Positions 16,697-24,234 of a stretch of 64,000 nt of DNA are shown one piece after another. The DNA lies in the NCBI RefSeq assembly GCF_042683245.1, contig NZ_JBHUJB010000076.1:1-64000 (forward strand). Reading direction: 5' to 3'. Origin of the DNA: Rubritalea tangerina (lineage in GTDB: Bacteria; Verrucomicrobiota; Verrucomicrobiia; Verrucomicrobiales; Akkermansiaceae). The notes under the pieces are model-generated. The model saw only the letters and a program-made list of their open reading frames with translations, did no database searches and was not told where the DNA came from. The translations under genes and the position numbers were made by a program. Position 1 is the stretch's first letter. Each line of letters begins with the position of its first letter.

Positions 16697-17894
16697 ACCT
16701 GAGACCAACCCACTCTCAATCGCCATTGTCGGTGGCGGCCCAGCCGGACTGCGCGCTGCCGAAGTCGCTGCATCATCCGGTGCTCAGGTCACCCTCTACG
16801 AAGCGAAAAGATCCGTCGGCAGAAAATTTCTCGTCGCCGGAAAAAGTGGGCTCAACCTCACCAACGGAGAAAGCTTCCCCAGCTTCCTCGACCACTATCA
16901 AGGACCTGATATCCCATCCTTCTTCTATCAGGCACTCAAAGATTTCGACAACCAAGCACTGCGCCATTGGGCTGCCGAACTTGGAATTGAAACCTATGTT
17001 GCCAGCTCTAACAAAGTATTCCCAGTCGGCATGAAAGCCGCTCCACTCTTGCGCCGCTGGATCGAAAAACTCCGCACACTTGGGGTCCACTTCAGAGTGC
17101 GCCACACTCTCACCCAAATCACCACCACCCCTGAACTCACTCTCCATTTTAATCACGATGGAGAAACACTCAGTCAAAACCACGATCGCATCATTCTGGC
17201 TCTCGGAGGTGGATCGTGGCCCAGCACTGGATCCGATGGGTCCTGGGTTCAAATGCTCAACGCCCTCGGCCTCCACATCACTCCCCTCACCGCTGCAAAC
17301 TGTGGCTGGGAAACCCTCTGGCCAGAAGCTCTCCTCAATGAAGCCGAAGGCCTGCCTCTAAAAAACATCGTCGTCCACGCTGGTGATCGCTCAATGCACG
17401 GAGAACTCGTCATCACACGCTACGGCCTCGAGGGCGGCCCCATCTACCGCCTAGGTCCCGCTATCAAGGCCCATGCCAGCCCCCACATTTCCATCGACTT
17501 CAAACCCACATTCACCACCGACCAATTGGTCAAAAAAATGGAGTCAGCGAAACGGAATTACCTCCAAGAAGCACGCACCCGCTGGAAACTCAACCCTGCT
17601 GCAGCCGCCATTCTAGAAAACCTCCACGGCCCATTCTCAAGCACTGCCGAACTCGCCCGCCACACGAAATCCTGCCACATCCCACTCACCCGCCCCCGCC
17701 CCATTGAAGAAGCTATCTCCTCAGCCGGCGGAATCACTTGGGATAACTTTAACCAGAGCTTCGAACTCCAGTCCCACCCAGGCATCTTCTTAGCCGGCGA
17801 AATGCTCGATTGGGAAGCCCCCACCGGCGGCTTTCTTCTCCAATCAGCCTTCGCTACTGGCAACGCCGCCGCTCACCAAGCACTTAATAAATAA
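16665..17894 (+). CDS. FAD-dependent oxidoreductase, TIGR03862 family
   Basis: 409 residues if translation begins at the ATG at 16665, inside the end of the AAA+ gene; an ATG 24 bases earlier is also possible. An FAD-binding GGGPAGLRAAEVAA lies near residue 24, then SVGRKFLVAGKSGLNLTNGE, the diagnostic segment of the HI0933/TIGR03862 flavoproteins, GGGSWPSTGSDGSW near 185, and a C-terminal FAD contact GIFLAGEMLDWEAPTGGFLLQ. The reaction is unknown in this family. It may be translationally coupled to the AAA+ gene, but a functional link is not proven. Confidence 0.88.
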   Translation: MNSPNTSNHAKPETNPLSIAIVGGGPAGLRAAEVAASSGAQVTLYEAKRSVGRKFLVAGKSGLNLTNGESFPSFLDHYQGPDIPSFFYQALKDFDNQALRHWAAELGIETYVASSNKVFPVGMKAAPLLRRWIEKLRTLGVHFRVRHTLTQITTTPELTLHFNHDGETLSQNHDRIILALGGGSWPSTGSDGSWVQMLNALGLHITPLTAANCGWETLWPEALLNEAEGLPLKNIVVHAGDRSMHGELVITRYGLEGGPIYRLGPAIKAHASPHISIDFKPTFTTDQLVKKMESAKRNYLQEARTRWKLNPAAAAILENLHGPFSSTAELARHTKSCHIPLTRPRPIEEAISSAGGITWDNFNQSFELQSHPGIFLAGEMLDWEAPTGGFLLQSAFATGNAAAHQALNK

Positions 17895-17943
17895 TTTTTC
17901 ATGCACGTTTCTGCACCTCTCGACATAATACTATTGAGCGATA

Positions 17944-18119
17944 CGGAATGAACGAATGGTCGGAATGAGCTTGCAGATTATCAAGGCGGTGTGAAGGAGT
18001 CCCGCACCCGCGGGACACCTGAATGACAACAAAGATATTTTGTTAGCTAACCCGATCTACTCGAAAGTCGCGTAGCGCAAACTTCACAAGACTGAACCAC
18101 ACTCCATTCGTCTATTCCG
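17944..18119. mobile_element. Dispersed repeat, copy 3, best-preserved, with terminal inverted repeats
   Basis: 176 bp. The left arm CGGAATGAACGAATGG (17944-17959) and the right arm CCATTCGTCTATTCCG (18104-18119) pair with 14 of 16 matches. Inside are TTATCAAGGCGG, the perfect hairpin TCCCGC-ACCC-GCGGGA (18000-18015) and CGCGTAGCGCAAACTTCAC. It carries no gene. It lies 38 bp upstream of the sigma-factor start, so it may influence that gene's transcription. No obvious target-site duplication was found. Confidence 0.72.
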
Positions 18120-18156
18120 AGTCGAGAGATGGTTTGAGCTATTGAACGCTTATGTG

Positions 18157-18684
18157 ATGAATCCCACGGCAGACAATGAGACGGCCTTCGTCAGTGAACT
18201 CACTGCGCATCAAACGATGCTCGGTGCTTTCCTGCGCTCATTGCTCCCCTCCCAAGCAGATGTCGAAAGCCTGCTCCAAGAGGTCAACGTCACCCTCTGG
18301 AACAAACGTGAACAATTTGAAGTAGGAAGTAACTTCAAAGCCTGGTCCTTCAAAATTGCAAAATTTCACGCCCTCAACGAAAGACGCAAAATCCAGCGCA
18401 ACCAATGGCTCGTCTTCGATGAAGATATCATCCACAAAATTGCTGCCGCAGCCAACTCACTCAGCCAATCGCGCCTCCACGAAAAACAACGCGCACTCGA
18501 CCATTGTCTCCACAAACTTAATGCCAAGCACCGCGACCTTATCCAAGCGCGCTACCAACAAGGTGAGTCACTCCAACAATACGCCCAAACCCATAAACAA
18601 AATCCCGCCACGCTTCGTTCCATCCTGCGCAACGTCCGTATCAAGCTTAAGAACTGCATCCAACTCCAACTCAATCAAGGATGA
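18157..18684 (+). CDS. ECF-like RNA polymerase sigma factor
   Basis: 175 residues from the ATG at 18157; TTG or GTG starts up to 15 bases earlier are possible. Sigma region 2 is visible (SLLQEVNVTLWNKREQF, then FKAWSFKIAKFHALNERRK, about 44-85), a linker, and region 4 (LDHCLHKLNAKHRDLIQARYQQGESLQQYAQ, about 115-150) with a helix-turn-helix. The wording is that of the Planctomycetes/Verrucomicrobia sigma family found upstream of FecR genes. The start of the FecR gene overlaps its stop by 4 bases (ATGA), so the two are coupled. I infer that FecR acts as its membrane regulator. Confidence 0.87.
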   Translation: MNPTADNETAFVSELTAHQTMLGAFLRSLLPSQADVESLLQEVNVTLWNKREQFEVGSNFKAWSFKIAKFHALNERRKIQRNQWLVFDEDIIHKIAAAANSLSQSRLHEKQRALDHCLHKLNAKHRDLIQARYQQGESLQQYAQTHKQNPATLRSILRNVRIKLKNCIQLQLNQG

Positions 18685-20036
18685 ACGATCACGAACTGCA
18701 CCACCTCATCCTCAAATTGATTGAGGACGAAATCACTCCAGCGGAGTTCGAGTCCCTCCAAGACGCTCTTCGCTCAGACCCTCATGCTCTCGAAATCTAT
18801 CAAGAGCTAATCACCCTTGAACAACTACTCATCAAACGAAATAGCATCAGTCTCCCCTCCCTAAGTAAGTCTGAACCCCACCCACAATCAGTCAAAAAAA
18901 CTCTCTACCGCAGTATGGCCGCTGCTGCCGCATGCCTCACCCTCGGCCTAACAATCGCCTGGGTGATTAAATTATCACGTTCCTCCCCCCCTTACCTGGG
19001 CGTCCCCATCCACTTTGCCGATGGGTCCCTGAGCTCCTTCAATCCTAACGAGAGTGATGCCCAACCAGGTCAAACTATCTCCATAAGCCACGGAGCCGCC
19101 TCGCTCGAATGCGCCCCAGGTGTCCAAGCTATCATTCTAGCTCCAGCTGAATTCACCCTAATCGACGACACTTCATTCTATCTCAACCATGGTCGTGCCA
19201 CGTTCACCGTTGCTCACAGCGCCATCGGATTTAAGGTCACCACCCCCGAACTTGAGGTCGTCGACCTCGGTACACAATTCACTGTCCTAGCCCCCAAACA
19301 TGCACCTGATGCCGTCCATGTCAGCAGCGGTTCCGTAGAAGCTTCCCCCCTCACTAGCACACGCCATACTCTCACCGCTGGGCAAGCCATGCGGATCAAC
19401 CCGTCCGGTGCACTAGCCCCCATTGACTACCGTGCAAGCACCCAAATCCATCGCCTGCCACCACGCGTCACCACTATCTATCAAGAAGACTTTGAAAAAA
19501 ATGCTGCTGAAGATAATGCCGTCAGTATCCAAAACCTCATTGGCTGGCATAAAAATATCACCGGCCCTAGTGGCACCTTCAACCCTAGCTCACACAGCAC
19601 CTGGTACCAAGGCCATAGCCTTGACGATTCCAGCCCCCACCACGGACTTGAACTGGGAATGAAAGGCTCGAACCTCGGATTCTTCCTCACTCATACCCCC
19701 AATAGTTACATCGAGTATTCCCTCGAAAATGTCGGAGTCCTCACCCAATACACGGTGAGCCTAACACTCGGAACACGAGCCCTCACCGCATCAGAACCTC
19801 AGTCACCCGTGATTGTAAGTCTCGTCGCTGGATCCACCACTCTCGCTACCTACACCCACGATAAACAAACTCCAAATTCATTCACTACTGCTACCCTGCA
19901 GTGGACCTCACCTGCCGATGCCTCCGATATTCTGGGAGTCCCTCTAAAACTGCGCATCGCTCTCCCAAATAAAAATAAAAAGCGCCATACATACGCGGAC
20001 TTCGATAACATCCGAGTCAGTAAAATGCGCCTCTAA
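18681..20036 (+). CDS. FecR-domain anti-sigma/regulator protein
   Basis: 451 residues. The N-terminal cytoplasmic part (about 1-65) resembles an anti-sigma binding helix bundle (LILKLIEDEITPAEFESLQDAL). One membrane segment follows (about 75-95), then a FecR domain with GAASLECAPGVQAIILAPAEFTL and the ending KVTTPELEVVDLGTQFTVLA (about 130-220). The last 170 residues form an extra beta-rich domain beginning IYQEDFEKN (about 265) that resembles carbohydrate- or surface-binding jelly rolls. It overlaps the sigma gene by 4 bases. PEP-CTERM and SGNH genes downstream are probable targets or partners. Confidence 0.85.
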   Translation: MNDHELHHLILKLIEDEITPAEFESLQDALRSDPHALEIYQELITLEQLLIKRNSISLPSLSKSEPHPQSVKKTLYRSMAAAAACLTLGLTIAWVIKLSRSSPPYLGVPIHFADGSLSSFNPNESDAQPGQTISISHGAASLECAPGVQAIILAPAEFTLIDDTSFYLNHGRATFTVAHSAIGFKVTTPELEVVDLGTQFTVLAPKHAPDAVHVSSGSVEASPLTSTRHTLTAGQAMRINPSGALAPIDYRASTQIHRLPPRVTTIYQEDFEKNAAEDNAVSIQNLIGWHKNITGPSGTFNPSSHSTWYQGHSLDDSSPHHGLELGMKGSNLGFFLTHTPNSYIEYSLENVGVLTQYTVSLTLGTRALTASEPQSPVIVSLVAGSTTLATYTHDKQTPNSFTTATLQWTSPADASDILGVPLKLRIALPNKNKKRHTYADFDNIRVSKMRL

Positions 20037-20154
20037 CTTATCCACATTTCTTCTGCACGTTTTTTCATAGGCCGACATCTCCAAGGTAAGAACACCACAC
20101 CGAATACTACCCTGTATCCGTCTGGTCGTCTTAACCTAAATCAATACAATACCT

Positions 20155-20871
20155 ATGAAAAAAACGTTCGCCCTCGGGCTACTCACTCTTGCATCAAGCG
20201 CTAGCCTCCATGCAGCACTCGTCTATAACAACAACTCCAGCACCAGCGAAGGCACCTTTGTTGCGAGCAATACCGATCTCGCTCAAACACAACTAACCTC
20301 AATTGCACGCACCAGTGGCTCAGTCTTCGCAGGCATCAATGGCGGCAACCCAAATCAGCTCGTCAATGGTAGCGCACTCACCGGTGGAGGACTCTTCCAT
20401 TCCTCCGGCACCAATGACACTCACTTCCCAGCCACTTACACCTTAGAGTTCGACCTGAGCATTAACACCCTCGGCTACGATATCACAACCATCAACACCA
20501 TCGCTGGATGGAACGAAAATGGTCGCACCCTCGCCAACCAACAATACGAACTCCAATATAGCGTCGTGGGTGACGCCGCATTTCAGTCACTTGGCGTTCA
20601 AAGCTTCACCCCATTCTCGGGCGCTGACGGCAATGGAGCCTCAGCCTCACTGCTCAGCATTACAGATGACTCTGGCACCATCGCCCAAGGAGTCGATGCT
20701 ATCCGCTTTATCGTCCAAGACCATGGCCAACATACTGGTACAGCTCAAGGCACAGTCTTTAAAGAGTTCGATGTGATTGGTGCAGCTACGGTTGCTTCCG
20801 TCCCCGAACCCTCCACTACCGCCTTGATCGGTATTGGCGGCCTCAGCCTCATCCTACGCCGCCGTCGATAG
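20155..20871 (+). CDS. PEP-CTERM sorted extracellular protein
   Basis: 238 residues. The signal peptide (about 1-20, cut near LHAA) precedes a beta-rich domain of about 185 residues and a complete PEP-CTERM tail: VPEPSTTALIG, a hydrophobic stretch and RRRR at the very end. Such tails are recognised by exosortase and mark proteins for surface attachment or release, often with exopolysaccharide. The middle domain is clearly related to the first 200 residues of the next gene's product (shared wording NENG, LANQ, DHG, EFDVIG). The ATG is preceded by TACAATACCT and no Shine-Dalgarno. Ligand unknown. Confidence 0.85.
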   Translation: MKKTFALGLLTLASSASLHAALVYNNNSSTSEGTFVASNTDLAQTQLTSIARTSGSVFAGINGGNPNQLVNGSALTGGGLFHSSGTNDTHFPATYTLEFDLSINTLGYDITTINTIAGWNENGRTLANQQYELQYSVVGDAAFQSLGVQSFTPFSGADGNGASASLLSITDDSGTIAQGVDAIRFIVQDHGQHTGTAQGTVFKEFDVIGAATVASVPEPSTTALIGIGGLSLILRRRR

Positions 20872-20893
20872 TTCCTCACCCAAAAAGCATCCC

Positions 20894-20919
20894 CCTACAG
20901 GACACCTCTGTCCTGTAGG
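20894..20919 (+). terminator. Perfect 10-bp hairpin after the PEP-CTERM gene
   Basis: CCTACAGGAC and GTCCTGTAGG are exact complements around a 6-base loop, 23 bases after the stop codon and 29 bases before the next start. There is no long T-run, so it may be a weak terminator, an mRNA-stabilising 3' end or an attenuator between the two genes. Confidence 0.5.
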
Positions 20920-20948
20920 CCCTCCATAGTTTAAGCTCATCCACAAAC

Positions 20949-22736
20949 ATGAAGCGCTGCCTCACTCTTACCCTACTCCTCGTCGCTCCTCTCACCGCAG
21001 CCATCCAACAGCAAAACCAACAATTCGCTACCCCCTCTACCGGCAGCACCGCTCTCAATAACTTCCAACCCATCCAAGGTGACCTCGCCGAAACCTCCGC
21101 CACCAGCTCCTTCTCATCTGCCACTTTCTTTGGGTCCCCCCAAACACTCACCAATGGCTCCATGGCCAATGGCGTCTACCTCACTGCCAGTTACACACAA
21201 GACAATCTCCCTAACAGCCAAACCTTCACTCTCAATACCACTCAGTCACCCGATGGATTCCAAATCACAGCAATCCATAGCTATGCCGGCCACAATGAAA
21301 ACGGCTCTTGCCTTGCAAACCAAAAATACACCCTCGAAATTAGCCGCATCAATAGTGATGAATTTACCCTAATAGGAACCTTCTCCCATATTCCCTATGA
21401 CCCATCTAACACAAACCTTGCCGCCGCCACTCGTATCAGCCTCAGTGACACATCCGGAATAATCGCCGAACATGTAGATGCCGTCCGTATCACTTATCTC
21501 GATCATGGCTATTCAAACGGCAACACCGCAATCGATGGCACAGTCTACCGAGAAATCGATATCATTGGCTCTCCTATGTCCCCCCCACCCACTCCATCAA
21601 TGGAACTAGGGGCAATCTGGTTTATTGGCGACTCTATCACGCAAAGTAACGCCGATGGAGACGGCTCGAGCTCACCGCGCAAAGCACTCTACGACATCCT
21701 CACACAGCAAAATATCGGCTTTAGCTTCACTGGCCACTTCACAGCAAACATTGATGGCCTTCCAGCTACAGGTAGCTCCGCTACCGACAACCTCTACCAG
21801 TATCACTCAGGTATCTCTGGTTCGGTCATCGGGAATAACAATGGCGGCCGCACAGGCATGACCTATAACATCGACCAAGGTCAGAAATTCTGGACATCTG
21901 GACGCCTCGCATATGTCAAACCAGCAATCATACTTATCATGCTTGGCACCAATGACACCAACTCAAACATAGAGCCAGCATCCGCCCCCCAACGAATCTC
22001 AAGCCTCATAGATACAATCATGGCCCAGCAATCGGTTGGTTCCCCTGCGATCTTCGTAGCGAAAATCCCCCCAAACGGCATCTCTCCAGAACGCGCCGCC
22101 AGAGTAATTAACTTCAATGACTCCCTACCTGACATCGTGGCGAACCAGCGTGCTAAAGGCCATGATGTCTACCTGGTCGATAACTTTACCACGATTCAAC
22201 AGAACTACGCCGCTGCTATGCGTGGAGATAACCTCCATACCAACCATTTTGGTAACCAGTTGATGGCTCAACAATGGTACAACGCTATCATACAACGCTT
22301 CGACACCTCCAGTTCAAACACCTACCAATCATGGCAGTTCAAACACTTTGGAAGCACCGAAGCAACACAGTCAGATCCGCTTGCCAATCCAGACGGTGAT
22401 ACCCAACCCAATCTTGTTGAGTTCGCCCTCGGCTCCTCCCCCCTCTCTAACAATGCGCCCAAATCTTACCTCACCGTAGAGCCCCCAATGCTCGCCATCA
22501 CAGCGCGCGATCCCGAGACTGCCAACCTTAAGTACACCCTCGAATACTCCCAATCACTCACATCTAACAGTTGGACCGAATCTCCATCCCAAACCACCAC
22601 TCTCCACGACCATGACAACGGCTTCCTCACCATCCAATGGAATGACCAACTCAGTCAGCCACTCCAAAAAATGCGCTTCTTCCGTGTAAAAATCGAAAAT
22701 CTAATACCACTTCACGATGCAAAAGAGGTAAAATGA
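20949..22736 (+). CDS. Secreted SGNH/GDSL hydrolase with N-terminal domain shared with the PEP-CTERM neighbour
   Basis: 595 residues. Signal peptide (about 1-17); a beta domain (about 20-205) homologous to the PEP-CTERM protein before it; an SGNH hydrolase (about 218-440) with the nucleophile block FIGDSITQ (Ser229), MLGTNDTN (Gly/Asn oxyanion residues) and NLHTNHFG, whose His (near 433) would be catalytic; and a C-terminal beta domain (about 450-590) containing a PDGDTQPNLVEFALGSSP calcium-loop motif common in Verrucomicrobiota. The likely activity is deacetylation of a carbohydrate or another ester. It lacks a PEP-CTERM tail. Probably expressed with the preceding gene. Confidence 0.84.
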   Translation: MKRCLTLTLLLVAPLTAAIQQQNQQFATPSTGSTALNNFQPIQGDLAETSATSSFSSATFFGSPQTLTNGSMANGVYLTASYTQDNLPNSQTFTLNTTQSPDGFQITAIHSYAGHNENGSCLANQKYTLEISRINSDEFTLIGTFSHIPYDPSNTNLAAATRISLSDTSGIIAEHVDAVRITYLDHGYSNGNTAIDGTVYREIDIIGSPMSPPPTPSMELGAIWFIGDSITQSNADGDGSSSPRKALYDILTQQNIGFSFTGHFTANIDGLPATGSSATDNLYQYHSGISGSVIGNNNGGRTGMTYNIDQGQKFWTSGRLAYVKPAIILIMLGTNDTNSNIEPASAPQRISSLIDTIMAQQSVGSPAIFVAKIPPNGISPERAARVINFNDSLPDIVANQRAKGHDVYLVDNFTTIQQNYAAAMRGDNLHTNHFGNQLMAQQWYNAIIQRFDTSSSNTYQSWQFKHFGSTEATQSDPLANPDGDTQPNLVEFALGSSPLSNNAPKSYLTVEPPMLAITARDPETANLKYTLEYSQSLTSNSWTESPSQTTTLHDHDNGFLTIQWNDQLSQPLQKMRFFRVKIENLIPLHDAKEVK

Positions 22737-22749
22737 CGGTGCAGTTTGT

Positions 22750-22880
22750 TCAGAAATCAAGGCGCTATGAACAAGTCCCGCACCTGCGGGATGGCTGAAG
22801 AGAAACGCCGATTTATGAGTAAAGAGCTCGAACCACACTTCTTGCGCGTGGCGCAATTTATCAAGCCCTCAAAAATCACC
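22750..22880. repeat. Dispersed GC-hairpin repeat, copy 4 (degenerate ends)
   Basis: The core AATCAAGGCG, the perfect stem TCCCGC / GCGGGA with loop ACCT (22776-22791), GGCTGAAG and the later segment GCGCGTGGCGCAATTTATCAAG match the complete copies at 7738 and 17944. The terminal inverted repeats are not recognisable. Confidence 0.65.
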
Positions 22881-22932
22881 ATGTGTCTCTTTTGAGATGC
22901 GGTTTGGCATAAACACTTATTTGAGCTCCCAG

Positions 22933-24096
22933 CTATCGCTCAAGCCAATCAGTGTTGACGCGCACGAAGTACAAGTCCCACTTCTGGCGCGGACTCTCAA
23001 ATGGTTCGTATATCAAACCTAAAGTTGAGTCATCGCACTTTACCAACTGACTATAACCAAAGTACCCAGGAATGATTTGCTTTTTGATCGGCCACGTTTT
23101 GCCGTCGTCCTTGCTCACCGCAATGTAGCCATTCTTTCGGTTCTTGGTTGAGTTGTTAAATGAAAAATAGCTGCGGCTCTTATCGCCATAAGCAAATTTT
23201 AATAACCCACAATTACATGGCCTATTTTGCAATGCGCTGCTGTAGACAAATGGGTCCCATGTCACTCCCCCATCACGACTTTGGCTCAACAAACGGTTCT
23301 TACTTCTCTGTGAACGTGAGTTCATCACCACATACCCCTCATCCGTCTCTGAAACCAAACACTCATTTCCCGGCTCAGTCTTAGTCACGGGTACACTCTG
23401 AGATAACTTCCACGAGCGACCTTCATCATCAGAGTAAAGTACCGCATTCTGCCAAGTCCTATTCTTATCATCGATTCGCTGAGTCAAAAATAAGGGCACA
23501 ATCACACGCCCCTTGTGCTTTCCGCGCTTCAACTGAATAGAGTTGGCCGGGCTGCCTGAGGAAATGATAGAACTCCCTTTGCGAGACACCTTCTGCAACT
23601 CAACCGCCTTGCTCCAAGTCTTACCATGATCATCACTCGCACGCACTAACATCTTCTGCGTGTTCATCCCAAAACCACTCGGCATCATCTTGTGGTGACG
23701 CCCTAAACGCGCATGATAACCGTGTGGAAATGTCTCATAAAATAATAAAATCCGCCCACTTTCTAGAGTCACCGGACTCGGGTTCACCATCACAATTTCC
23801 TTGTCAGCATGAATCACCTGAAGCTCCCCCCAAGTCTTCCCTCCATCCTGACTGCGCTTGAGAACAATGTCATTACGTCCATGGTCATCCATGATGAAAC
23901 GTCCCTCAGCAAACGCCAAGAGACTGCCATCCTTTGCACGCTCAAGGGCCGGAATCCGGTAATGTGGATAACCACCCTCCCCAGACTCAAAAACCAATAC
24001 CGGCTTCTCCACACCTTCCACCGCCTCAGTCTGTCCACTCAAAGGAGCCACCATCGCCATCAATAAAAATGCGCATTGCTGAATCATCTGTCTCAT
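22933..24096 (-). CDS. Exo-alpha-sialidase (BNR/Asp-box protein)
   Basis: About 387 residues from the ATG at 24096, chosen because it gives a typical signal peptide (hydrophobic to about residue 21); upstream in-frame starts exist. The arginine-containing YRIP motif lies near residue 47, followed by five Asp boxes: SQDGGKTW, SDDHGKTW, SDDEGRSW, SRDGGVTW and SKDDGKTW. This is the six-bladed GH33 sialidase layout. It would release terminal sialic acid from glycoproteins or glycolipids outside the cell. The gene stands alone between a repeat copy and the terminator of the next minus-strand gene. Some Asp-box proteins act on other sugars, so the substrate is inferred. Confidence 0.83.
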   Translation of the reverse strand: MRQMIQQCAFLLMAMVAPLSGQTEAVEGVEKPVLVFESGEGGYPHYRIPALERAKDGSLLAFAEGRFIMDDHGRNDIVLKRSQDGGKTWGELQVIHADKEIVMVNPSPVTLESGRILLFYETFPHGYHARLGRHHKMMPSGFGMNTQKMLVRASDDHGKTWSKAVELQKVSRKGSSIISSGSPANSIQLKRGKHKGRVIVPLFLTQRIDDKNRTWQNAVLYSDDEGRSWKLSQSVPVTKTEPGNECLVSETDEGYVVMNSRSQRSKNRLLSQSRDGGVTWDPFVYSSALQNRPCNCGLLKFAYGDKSRSYFSFNNSTKNRKNGYIAVSKDDGKTWPIKKQIIPGYFGYSQLVKCDDSTLGLIYEPFESPRQKWDLYFVRVNTDWLER

Positions 24097-24176
24097 ACCC
24101 ATAGCATACGCCCATTCCCCTCCGACCATACTCGAATCAACTGGTGTCCATCACATGCCAGTTTCACCCCAAATCC

Positions 24177-24218
24177 AAAAACAAAAATCCCCCGTGCTGG
24201 AAATTCCAACACGGAGGA
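24177..24218 (-). terminator. Intrinsic terminator of the Arg/Pro/Ser-rich TPR gene
   Basis: On the minus strand a 13-bp stem (two G-U pairs; 24188-24200 with 24206-24218) with a 5-base loop is followed by TTTTTGTTTT. It lies 17 bases after the stop codon at 24235. Confidence 0.88.
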
Positions 24219-24234
24219 TGCTAACACATATGAA

